From: Rhodospirillaceae bacterium
Lineage (GTDB): Bacteria > Pseudomonadota > Alphaproteobacteria > UBA8366 > GCA-2717185
DNA length: 56,919 nt
Assembly (NCBI GenBank): GCA_002717185.1
Contig: PBDC01000061.1
Location: 1 to 56,919 of the forward strand
Direction: 5' to 3'
The position numbers and the translations under genes are program-made. Position 1 is the first letter of the stretch; every line of letters starts with the position of its first letter. This document shows positions 7,725 to 15,379 of the stretch, piece after piece. A model generated the notes under the pieces. The model was not told the origin of the DNA. It was given only the letters and a program-made list of their open reading frames with translations, and made no database searches.

Positions 7725-10055
7725 TCATACCCGTTTAGCCTTCTGTATCGCCTGCCACACGCGTTGCGGCGTCGCGGGCATCTCGATATGGGAAACGCCG
7801 TAGTCGGACAGCGCGTCGACGATGGCGTTAATAACAACGCCCAAAGCTGGTGTTGTGCCACCTTCGCCACCTGGCCGAACGCCGTGTGGATGGGAACTGG
7901 CCGGCACTTGAGTGACGATTGTGTCGATGGGCGGCGTGGTGATCGCGCGCGGCATGGCGTAGTCCATGAAAGAGCCGGTCAGCAATTGTGCGCTCTCTGG
8001 GTCGTAATGGATCGCCTCCATCAGTGCTTGGCCAAGACCCTGGGCCACTGCGCCGTGCGCCTGTCCGTGCAGGATAAGTGGGTTTACCGCCAGCCCGACA
8101 TCGTCAACTGCGGTCCAACGTAAGATCTCGGTTTGGCCAATTTCTGGATCGACTTCCACTTCGCAGACATGGACGCCATAGGGATAACCGCCGGCCCGGT
8201 TGGTGATGTCGCCAATGCTGGAAAGCCCAGCCGGTGCTGCTGCCGCAACCTCCCATAATCCGACACTTCCGCCTCCTGGTGCTTCGAAGGCACCTTCAGC
8301 ATAAGTGATTTCTGTCTCCGGGGTTTGCAGGATTTGCGCGGCAGCCTTCTTGCCTTCAGTCACCAACGCATCTATCGCTTTGCTGGCGGCGATGCTTACC
8401 AGTCGCATGGAGCGCCCGGAATGGGATCCGCCGCCGACTGATACCCGGTCAGTATCGTTGGCGGTGTAGCAGACCTTCTCGAACGGGATCTGCAGCCAAT
8501 CGCAGATCAATTGCGGGAAGCTAGTCTCATGCCCCTGACCGCTGCTCATGGTGCCTGCGACCATCTCGACTGTGCCGTCATCACAGACGGTCAGCTCGAC
8601 CCGTTCACGTGGGATACCACTGGTGACCTCGATATAGTTGGCGATGCCGATGCCGCGGCAGCGTCCGCGTGCCGATGACTCTTTCCTACGTGCGGCGAAC
8701 CCCTCCCAATCTGCCGCGGTCAGCGCTTCTGCCATGCAGGCCGGATAGTCTCCGCTGTCGTAGGTGACGCCGACCCCATTCGTGTAGGGCATCGCATCGG
8801 GCGTTATCAAATTGCGGCGGCGCAACTCAACACGGTCGAAATCAAACTGTTCGGCAGCAAGATCAATCAGTCTCTCGATCATGAAGATCGCTTCGGGTCG
8901 CCCGGCGCTGCGATAGACTGCGATCGGCGCCGTGTTCGTTAGCACGGCGTGGCCCTGGAAATGCACGGCCGGGATGCTGTAGATGCTTTGCATCATCGAC
9001 AGCCCCTTGCGTAATGGCCAGAAGTAGACTGTGTAGGCGCCGAGATTAAGTATGTTGACCCCGCGAAGGCCTAGGAAATTCCCGTCCGCATCTAGGGCTA
9101 GCTCGGCATCGGATGTGAGGTCCCGTGCCTGGTAGTCGGTAAGAAAGCATTCCTGTCGCGTCGCGGTCCATTTGACAGGCCGTCCGACTCGGCGCGCGGC
9201 CCAAGGCATCAGTGCGAATTCAGGTGTAAAGGCGTTACGAGTGCCAAAATTGCCACCCATATCGCCGAATACGGCGCGGCAGTTCTCAGCCGGTACGCCC
9301 AGAGTGAGCGCCAGTCGTTCGCGCGTTTGCACAACCCCGCGGCCTGATCCTGCGTGCAAGGTATAGTGGTCGCGCTCCGCATTGTATTCGCCGACCACAG
9401 AGCGAGGTTCCATTGGGCTGCCGGTGACGCGGTGAATCCAGCTGTCGAGCGAGACGGTATATGCTGCCTCGACGAAGGCGCGATCCGTCGCGTCCCTGTC
9501 ACCAACTTCGCAGGTAAGGGCCAAATTATTGGGACAGTCCGACCAAAGCCGCGGCGCTTCCGGCGCTATCGCCTCGCGGGCCCGGACGATTGGCTGCAAG
9601 GGTGCGTAATCTACCTCGACCAATTCAGCGGCCTCGACGGCCAGTGTCGCGGTTTCCGCAATCACGAGTGCGACAGCTTCGCCCACGTAACGTACCGTGT
9701 TACGTGGCAGGGGTGTGTTTTCCGTCAGATAGACTTCGAAACCTTCGGGCAACCGTAGTTCAGCATCCGGCGGACCGGCCCAGTCCGGATTATGTGGTAT
9801 TGGACCTAAGCCATCCGCCGCTGCGTCTGCCCCGGACAGCACAGTGAGGACACCTTGCATCGCCGTTGCGGCTGATACGTCAATCGAGTGAATCCGAGCG
9901 TGGGCATGAGGCGAGCGGACTAGGGCAGCGTGGCAAAGGTTATCTGGAAAGACGTCGCCTGCATAACGGCCTCGTCCTGTCAGCAAACGAAAATCTTCGA
10001 CCCGCGGCAGCGGTGCGCCGATTCCACCGGCGCGGTGTGTTTCCTGTGTAGGCAA
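7725..10055 (-). CDS. Molybdenum hydroxylase large subunit (xanthine dehydrogenase / CoxL form II-like)
   Basis: 776 residues, the normal size for a free-standing molybdopterin-binding large subunit. It opens with the aldehyde oxidase a/b hammerhead domain (RVEDFRLLTGRGRYAGD). MCD-cofactor segments include GDMGGNFGTRNAFTPE, VYRSAGRPEA (380-389) and the catalytic-Glu region GEGGTTP (about 730-736). The VYRSAGR loop resembles the AYRGAGR loop of form-II CoxL-like hydroxylases, not the AYRCSFR of true CO dehydrogenase. No FAD or 2Fe-2S subunit gene is adjacent, so partners must be encoded elsewhere. The start is a TTG preceded by GGGGG. It is 58 bases after the 2-hydroxyacid dehydrogenase gene. 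The substrate is unknown, likely a heterocycle or aldehyde. Confidence 0.85.
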   Translation of the reverse strand: MPTQETHRAGGIGAPLPRVEDFRLLTGRGRYAGDVFPDNLCHAALVRSPHAHARIHSIDVSAATAMQGVLTVLSGADAAADGLGPIPHNPDWAGPPDAELRLPEGFEVYLTENTPLPRNTVRYVGEAVALVIAETATLAVEAAELVEVDYAPLQPIVRAREAIAPEAPRLWSDCPNNLALTCEVGDRDATDRAFVEAAYTVSLDSWIHRVTGSPMEPRSVVGEYNAERDHYTLHAGSGRGVVQTRERLALTLGVPAENCRAVFGDMGGNFGTRNAFTPEFALMPWAARRVGRPVKWTATRQECFLTDYQARDLTSDAELALDADGNFLGLRGVNILNLGAYTVYFWPLRKGLSMMQSIYSIPAVHFQGHAVLTNTAPIAVYRSAGRPEAIFMIERLIDLAAEQFDFDRVELRRRNLITPDAMPYTNGVGVTYDSGDYPACMAEALTAADWEGFAARRKESSARGRCRGIGIANYIEVTSGIPRERVELTVCDDGTVEMVAGTMSSGQGHETSFPQLICDWLQIPFEKVCYTANDTDRVSVGGGSHSGRSMRLVSIAASKAIDALVTEGKKAAAQILQTPETEITYAEGAFEAPGGGSVGLWEVAAAAPAGLSSIGDITNRAGGYPYGVHVCEVEVDPEIGQTEILRWTAVDDVGLAVNPLILHGQAHGAVAQGLGQALMEAIHYDPESAQLLTGSFMDYAMPRAITTPPIDTIVTQVPASSHPHGVRPGGEGGTTPALGVVINAIVDALSDYGVSHIEMPATPQRVWQAIQKAKRV

Positions 10056-10113
10056 ATCAACCCCCTGTTACGTGATCCGCATTGAGCCGGTCTAAGACCT
10101 GATGATCAAGGGG

Positions 10114-11301
10114 TTAGTTGCAGTTCGGATCTGTCACCCAGTTGGGTGGGTTCCAGAAAATGTGCGGACCCAACTCGTCGATCCGGTTAACACCTATCTG
10201 CGCCATTACTCGGTTCATTTCGGTTTGGAAAATTTCCAGTGCTCGGTAGGAACCGGCCTCGCCTGCGACGGCCGATCCGTACAAAGTGGGTCGGCCGGAC
10301 ATTACCATATCGGCACCTAGTGCGATCGCCTTGACGATGTCGCCCCCGCGTCGGGCGCCGCTGTCTATCAGGATTTTGATTTTATTGCCGACCGCGGCAC
10401 GCACCTCCGGTAAAACCTCCAGAGGGGCCGGTGCGGAATCGAGATAACGACCACCATGGTTTGACAGCACCACCCCTTGTAGTCCGAGACTGGCAGCTAT
10501 CGCAGCGTCTTCGGCACTCTGCAATCCCTTGACTAGAAGATTCCCTGGCCAGGTGTCGCGGATTCGTTTTATGTCGTCCCAGTTCTGAGCGGCGGGTTTG
10601 GTGTAGGCGGTCTCGACCGCGATTTGGGTCAGCTTGCTGGCCAGTTCCGGTGGGTTGTTCACCTTTCGGAAATGACCGCGTTTCAGGTATTGCGGCGCCA
10701 GTACTCGTATGCACCAGCTGGGATTGGCCCCAATCTGCGCGATTAGCCGCGGCGAGTAGCGCAGCGGCATGGCGAAGCCGTTACGATAATTATACTCTCG
10801 GTTCGATGGGACCGGCCCGTCGACAGTGATCAGCATTGTTTCGAAGCCAGTCGCCTTCACTCTCTCAACGAAACGCATGGTCAGATCCATATTGGTCCAC
10901 ATGTACAGTTGGAACCAAATGTTGCCGTTTCCTGCCTCGTAGATCTCCTCCATCGGTGTGAGCGCACTGGTCGCTGCCGTACAGGGCACACCCATTCGTG
11001 CCGCTGCTCTCGCCAGGCCCACTTCGCCACCTTCGCACACTAATCCAGCAGATGCGGTCGGCGAGATGCCGAAAGGCATGGTGAACTTCTGTCCGAAGAT
11101 TTCCGTTTTGGTCGTCCGATTGGAGACGTCCATCAGCACACGGTTCTTAATCTTGAGCGTGCGGTAGATTTGGGTGTTGTGGCGCAGGGCGATCTCATCT
11201 TCCGCGCCGCGATCGACATATTCGAAAATACCGCGTGGCAGTCGTTTTTTTGCTTTTCGTCGCAGGTCGTCAATGTTGTAGGCGCCGAGTGTATCGTTCA
11301 C
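10114..11301 (-). CDS. FMN-dependent alpha-hydroxyacid dehydrogenase/oxidase (LldD family)
   Basis: 395 residues from a GTG preceded by AAGGGGAG; a TTG 39 bases upstream has no better support. The family signature is clear: SPTASAGLVCEGGEVGLA, FQLYMW, ITVDGPVPSNRE, LVKGLQSAEDA, the active-site SNHGGRYLD (His-Gly-Gly-Arg) and LIDSGARRGGDIVKAIALGA. Members oxidise L-lactate, glycolate, mandelate or longer 2-hydroxyacids with FMN. First gene of the minus-strand operon that continues into the molybdenum hydroxylase and glutamate synthase-like genes. Divergent from the LLM oxidoreductase across about 107 bases that must hold both promoters. The substrate is not determinable. Confidence 0.88.
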   Translation of the reverse strand: MNDTLGAYNIDDLRRKAKKRLPRGIFEYVDRGAEDEIALRHNTQIYRTLKIKNRVLMDVSNRTTKTEIFGQKFTMPFGISPTASAGLVCEGGEVGLARAAARMGVPCTAATSALTPMEEIYEAGNGNIWFQLYMWTNMDLTMRFVERVKATGFETMLITVDGPVPSNREYNYRNGFAMPLRYSPRLIAQIGANPSWCIRVLAPQYLKRGHFRKVNNPPELASKLTQIAVETAYTKPAAQNWDDIKRIRDTWPGNLLVKGLQSAEDAAIAASLGLQGVVLSNHGGRYLDSAPAPLEVLPEVRAAVGNKIKILIDSGARRGGDIVKAIALGADMVMSGRPTLYGSAVAGEAGSYRALEIFQTEMNRVMAQIGVNRIDELGPHIFWNPPNWVTDPNCN

Positions 11302-11408
11302 CGAAACGGTCTCCCCTTGCAAACATGGCCTACCATACAAGCACTACCCCATGGATAGGAACGCCGAGTCCTGTGCTAGTCTCGCTCGGTTTGTTAGAGG
11401 AGGAGCTG

Positions 11409-12365
11409 ATGAAGTTCGGGGTTCATTTTGGGTCGCGCGGAATCGCGGGCGAACCAGATTCGCTGACTGCCGTCGCACAAAAATGTGAGGCACTCGGTTT
11501 CGCACATTTTGGCATGAGCGACCATGTGATCGTCGCGACCGAGGTCGATAGTGCCTATCCTTACTCTGCGTCAGGTAAGTTCTTCGCCCAGGATACCGGG
11601 GTGTCCCTGGAGCAGGTGACAGCGTTGAGTTTTGTTGCCGCGGCGACCAGCAAAATCCGCTTGCTTACATCGGTTCTGGTTTTGCCGCATCGCCATCCGG
11701 TACTTGCCGCAAAAATGCTTGCTACAGTCGATGTGCTTTCCAAGGGACGACTAACCGCTGGTGTCGGTGTCGGCTGGATGGCCGAAGAGATCGCCCTGCT
11801 GGGCGGCCCAAACTTCGCCGATCGAGCTGCGGCTTCGGATGAGTATATCGAAGCCTTTCGCGAACTTTGGACTGCGGATCATCCATCGCAATCTGGCGAT
11901 TTTGCTGCCTTCGAGCATTTGTTGTTTGCGCCGAAGCCGCTGCAAACGCCGTACCCGCCGATTTGGATCGGTGGGGAAAGCAAGCCGGCCCGTCGTCGCA
12001 CTGGTCGCTATGGCGACGGTTGGTACCCGGTCGCCGCGAACCCGCGCGCACCGCTCGACACGGCAGAGCGCTATGGGGCAGCGCTCGCAGATGTTCGTGA
12101 GGAAGCAGAGGTGGCCGGCCGCGATCCACAATCCGTGGAAGGAGCACTATTGGCAATCTATTGCCGCATCGGCGACGAACAGGAAGGGTGGAAAGGCGAC
12201 CGGCTTACTTTTACCGGTAGCGCTACGGCGATCGTCGATGATATCGGGCGCTTCGCCGAAGCGGGTCTACAGCATTTCCTTATAGGTGGCGACGGCAGCG
12301 ACCTTTCTAATACGCTTGACCGGCTGGAACAGTTTGAGGCCGAAGTAATGTCAGTTTTACGCTAA
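11409..12365 (+). CDS. LLM-class flavin-dependent oxidoreductase (F420/FMN, luciferase-like)
   Basis: 318 residues from the ATG with a near-perfect ribosome site (GAGGAGGAG just upstream); a longer in-frame reading exists but starts inside the divergent promoter region. Bacterial luciferase-like TIM barrel features: MKFGVHFG at the start, GFAHFGMSDHV, SVLVLPHRHPVLAAKMLATV, GRLTAGVGVGWMAEE and PPIWIGGES. The architecture is that of the TIGR03619-type F420-dependent subgroup, but the cofactor (F420 or reduced FMN) cannot be read from sequence alone. It heads a plus-strand cluster with the PNPOx-like protein, the AhpD-like selenoprotein and an amidohydrolase, suggesting a catabolic or redox module. 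Confidence 0.85.
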   Translation: MKFGVHFGSRGIAGEPDSLTAVAQKCEALGFAHFGMSDHVIVATEVDSAYPYSASGKFFAQDTGVSLEQVTALSFVAAATSKIRLLTSVLVLPHRHPVLAAKMLATVDVLSKGRLTAGVGVGWMAEEIALLGGPNFADRAAASDEYIEAFRELWTADHPSQSGDFAAFEHLLFAPKPLQTPYPPIWIGGESKPARRRTGRYGDGWYPVAANPRAPLDTAERYGAALADVREEAEVAGRDPQSVEGALLAIYCRIGDEQEGWKGDRLTFTGSATAIVDDIGRFAEAGLQHFLIGGDGSDLSNTLDRLEQFEAEVMSVLR

Positions 12366-12437
12366 GAGGCTGTGTGTCGTGGCGGTCAATCGCGAAACAG
12401 TCTGCACCAGACTTGACCCAGAAGGGCATTCGACATC

Positions 12438-13028
12438 GTGACTTATTTAGATATACCCATTTTGACTCAAGTGCTGACGGATGCCTGGCGGTTGATCCTA
12501 GCCGGAGCGACAGATCGGAAATCGGCTTTCCACCTGCCGACCATTGCAACGGTTGCCAGCGATGGTGCGCCGAACCTGCGCACGGTGGTGTTACGAGAAG
12601 TGGACGCCGAGCGCCGCATTTTGCGGTTTCATACCGACAACCGGTCGCCAAAAATACAAGAGCTTGCAGCGGAACCACGGTTTGCTCTGCACGTCTACGA
12701 CCCGTCTATTCAAACGCAACTTCGTTTCGCGGGTTGTTCCAGGATCCACCACTTGGACGATACTGCTCGGGCGGCATGGGAAGAAAGCGCTCCAATGAGC
12801 CGCTTGTGTTATGCGGCAACGGATGCGACCGGCGCTACTGTTTCGGCGCCGCCACCTGCGCCGATACAAAACGACGTCAGCGAGGACTCAGGTTTTGAGA
12901 ATTTCTGTGCGGTCGTGCTGACTGTCGAACGGCTGGAATGGTTATATCTTCTTGCTAGAGGCCATCAACGGGCTGTTTTCCAGTGGGATGCTTCGGGCGC
13001 TTGTCGCGCCGAGTGGATTGCACCCTAA
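12438..13028 (+). CDS. Pyridoxamine 5'-phosphate oxidase-like flavin protein (Alr4036 type)
   Basis: 196 residues, GTG start. The split-barrel FMN-binding fold is indicated by FHLPTIATVASDGAPNLRTV, VLREVDAERRILRFHTDNRS and the C-terminal segment VERLEWLYLLARGHQRAVFQ. These match the Alr4036-type PNPOx-like family more than true PdxH. The role is probably a flavin-dependent oxidoreductase of unknown substrate. It starts 72 bases after the LLM gene and ends 28 bases before the AhpD-like selenoprotein gene. FMN here and flavin in the LLM protein make a shared redox pathway plausible, but this is inference. Confidence 0.8.
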   Translation: MTYLDIPILTQVLTDAWRLILAGATDRKSAFHLPTIATVASDGAPNLRTVVLREVDAERRILRFHTDNRSPKIQELAAEPRFALHVYDPSIQTQLRFAGCSRIHHLDDTARAAWEESAPMSRLCYAATDATGATVSAPPPAPIQNDVSEDSGFENFCAVVLTVERLEWLYLLARGHQRAVFQWDASGACRAEWIAP

Positions 13029-13056
13029 GCTTTCGGACCCAACTAAGGAGTAACTC

Positions 13057-13596
13057 ATGGCACGATTGGAAGTTCTGCCTTTAGATGCGATCGACGATGC
13101 CGACCTTCGAGAGATGATGAAAGCGACCGATGGTGACGAGATGTTTGGCGTTTATGGTCATCACCCGTCCTTGTTCAAGGGTTTTTTGGAATTCTACTTG
13201 CCTGCCAAGTTCAAAGGATTGTTGCCCTTTGCCCTAAAGGAATTGGTCCGGCTGCGCATTGCCGAACTGAACGACTGTCGGCGCTGACAGCTCAGCCGCG
13301 CACCCTCGGCGGGGGAGCCTGGTGAATATGATATATTATTCGCGAAACTTTCCGATGCTTCGGAGCGATCGCTGCGGGAAGCAGCGGCGCTCGATTTTGC
13401 GGAACGGATGGCCATCGCACACGATACGATGGACGAAGCCTTCATGATCGGGATACGCGATATTTTTACCGATGCAGAGATCATCGAACTTGGCCTGGTA
13501 ACGGGTGCATTCATTGCGCTTGGTCGTTTGCACCGCGCGTTTGATATTGCGCCGATGGAAGATGGTGCGCACGGGGCCTTCCGCGAGGAAGGATGA
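13057..13596 (+). CDS. AhpD/carboxymuconolactone decarboxylase-like selenoprotein (CxxU), in-frame TGA at 13285-13287
   Basis: The ATG has a good ribosome site (AAGGAG). The first 76 codons end KELVRLRIAELNDCRR, then TGA, then the same frame continues without interruption for 102 codons (QLSRAPSAGEPGEYDILFAK onward) to a TGA at 13594-13596. The product is 179 residues with Sec77. In AhpD/CMD-like proteins, ELNxCxYC is where the redox CxxC lies, so Cys74-Arg-Arg-Sec77 places Sec exactly on the second catalytic cysteine. Flanking sequence on both sides of the TGA is protein-like and family-like, which argues against a pseudogene. A hairpin can form just downstream. Predicted role: selenol-based peroxidase or thiol-disulfide reductase. 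It sits 28 bases after the PNPOx gene and 73 before the amidohydrolase gene. The alternative is a nonsense mutation of a CxxC gene. Confidence 0.85.
13285..13321 (+). promoter_or_regulatory. Sec TGA codon with candidate bacterial SECIS hairpin
   Basis: The TGA at 13285-13287 is followed by two alternative foldings. One is an outer stem CAGCTC (13288-13293) against GAGCCTG (13315-13321) enclosing GCCG (13295-13298) / CGGC (13307-13310). The other is CCC (13303-13305) / GGG (13311-13313) around a TCGGC loop with GC/GC below. The second places the apical loop about 18 bases after the TGA, within the usual bSECIS range. Which forms needs thermodynamic folding. Confidence 0.5.
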
Positions 13597-13669
13597 CAAC
13601 GATAGATTTTACCGCTGGGGAGGTGAAGCACTATGCTGCAACGGTACGACCCTTTTGGAGCTTTATAAT

Positions 13670-15379
13670 ATGAATAAGAAGCTGGATCTGGTCATCCGTG
13701 GGGGCACCGTTGTCGACGGGACCGGCGCACGGATGAAGGACGCCGACGTTGCGATTTCGGATGGGCGTATTGTGGAAGTAGGAAAAGTCGCTGCGACCGG
13801 GCAGGAAGAAATCGATGCTAGGGACCGACTGGTCATGCCTGGCTTCGTTGACGTTCATACTCATTACGACGCGCAGGTCACCTGGGCGAACCAAATTTTG
13901 CCATCTTCCTGCAATGGCGTCACGACGGTGCTGATGGGCAATTGCGGCGTTGGTTTCGCGCCGGTGCGGCCAGATCATCATGATATGCTGATCTCGCTGA
14001 TGGAGGGGGTCGAGGATATTCCTGAGGTGGTGATGAAGGAGGGGTTGCCCTGGAATTGGGCGAGCTTTCCCGACTATCTCGACAGTCTCGAAGTCCGACA
14101 ATTCGACGTTGATGTGGCAACGCAGGTTCCGCATGCTGCGCTGCGCGTATTTGTCATGGGCGAGCGTGGGGCTAACCGCGAAGAAGCGACGGCAGAAGAC
14201 CGGGCCGAGATGGCGCGGCTCGCGGCGGAAGGGATTCGGGCGGGTGCATTTGGGTTTTCGACCTCGCGGCTACTGCAACATCGGACGGCCACTGGTGAGC
14301 CGATTCCGTCATACGGAGCTGCAGAAGAAGAGTTGTTGGAGATAGCTGATGCAATCGCACCGGTTGGCCGTGGCTGGATTCAGACTGTGGGCGATTTCGA
14401 TGATGCTATCGACGAGGAGTTCGACCTGCGACTGCGGATAGCGGAGCGGTCGGGAAGGCCATTGACAATGACCCTCCTGCAAAAGGAGTCCCGGCCCGAT
14501 CAATGGCGGGATCTTCTCGACCGGGTCGCCGCGGCCAACGCGGAAGGGCTCAAACTGACGGCCCAGATCCGGGGGCGACCGACCAGCGTGTTGCTTGGTT
14601 TTGAGCTGTCGCTCAATCCATTCCGGGCTTGTCCGAGTTGGCGGGAGGTGGAGGAACTTGATTTTGAAGCGCGGCTTGAGAAGCTGCGCGATCCAGCACT
14701 CCGCGAGCGTCTGGTCACGGAGCCTTGTGGAAATGAGGAACGGCAGCGCCGCTTTCAACAGTGGGACCGCATCTTCCCCTTCGGCGATCCTCCGCAATAT
14801 GAACCGGACCCGGAAACCAGTATAGCTGCTAAGGCGAAACGGCAGGGTAGCGCGCCGGCGGAACTCGCCTATGACCTGATGTTAGAAAAGGGTGGGCGAG
14901 GTATCCTCTATCGGCCGACGACGAATTATGCTGATGGCGACCTTGCGGTCGTCCACGAGATGCTGGGTCACCCGAACACCCTGATTGGCCTAGGCGATGG
15001 CGGTGCGCATGTGGGTGTGATGTGCGACGCAACTGACATGGCGCACACGATCAGCTACTGGACTCGCGACCGGACGCGTGGCCCGAAACACGAGCTTGAG
15101 GATATGGTCCACCGTTTGACTGCGGTCAATGCCGAAGCGATCGGGCTCACCGATCGCGGCCGTATCGCAACGGGACTTCGCGCCGACATCAATATCGTCA
15201 ATTACGATGAGTTGCAGCTGCAGTCGCCGAAGATCCAGTATGACCTGCCGGCCGGTGGTAAACGCCTCGTGCAACGCTCTAAAGGATTCGATGCGACGCT
15301 GTTAGCGGGTGAACCGATTTGGAGGGACGGGATGGCGACTGGCGCGTTGCCGGGTCGGCTGCTACGAAGCGGTTCCTAG
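13670..15379 (+). CDS. N-acyl-D-amino-acid deacylase-like amidohydrolase
   Basis: 569 residues from the ATG preceded by TTGGAG; the in-frame extension upstream is an overlap with the selenoprotein gene. Amidohydrolase-superfamily features: DLVIRGGTVVDGTGARMKDA at the N-terminus, the metal-binding VDVHTHYDAQVTW, GNCGVGFAPVRP, and the C-terminal GDGGAHVGVMCDATDMAH. The C-terminal beta-sandwich is seen in GLRADINIVNYDEL. These fit the D-aminoacylase / dihydroorotase-like branch that hydrolyses N-acyl-D-amino acids or cyclic amides with one or two metals. Last gene of the plus-strand cluster; its stop overlaps that of the convergent adenosine deaminase-like gene by 4 bases. Confidence 0.87.
   Translation: MNKKLDLVIRGGTVVDGTGARMKDADVAISDGRIVEVGKVAATGQEEIDARDRLVMPGFVDVHTHYDAQVTWANQILPSSCNGVTTVLMGNCGVGFAPVRPDHHDMLISLMEGVEDIPEVVMKEGLPWNWASFPDYLDSLEVRQFDVDVATQVPHAALRVFVMGERGANREEATAEDRAEMARLAAEGIRAGAFGFSTSRLLQHRTATGEPIPSYGAAEEELLEIADAIAPVGRGWIQTVGDFDDAIDEEFDLRLRIAERSGRPLTMTLLQKESRPDQWRDLLDRVAAANAEGLKLTAQIRGRPTSVLLGFELSLNPFRACPSWREVEELDFEARLEKLRDPALRERLVTEPCGNEERQRRFQQWDRIFPFGDPPQYEPDPETSIAAKAKRQGSAPAELAYDLMLEKGGRGILYRPTTNYADGDLAVVHEMLGHPNTLIGLGDGGAHVGVMCDATDMAHTISYWTRDRTRGPKHELEDMVHRLTAVNAEAIGLTDRGRIATGLRADINIVNYDELQLQSPKIQYDLPAGGKRLVQRSKGFDATLLAGEPIWRDGMATGALPGRLLRSGS

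Noticed and set aside
7643..7870. 76-codon N-terminal extension of the glutamine amidotransferase
   Set aside because: It overlaps the XDH-like gene and would bury the catalytic Cys, which must be residue 2 in MCGIVG.
11235..11408. N-terminal extension of the LLM oxidoreductase
   Set aside because: The internal ATG has a near-perfect ribosome site and a typical family start, and the extension overlaps the divergent gene.
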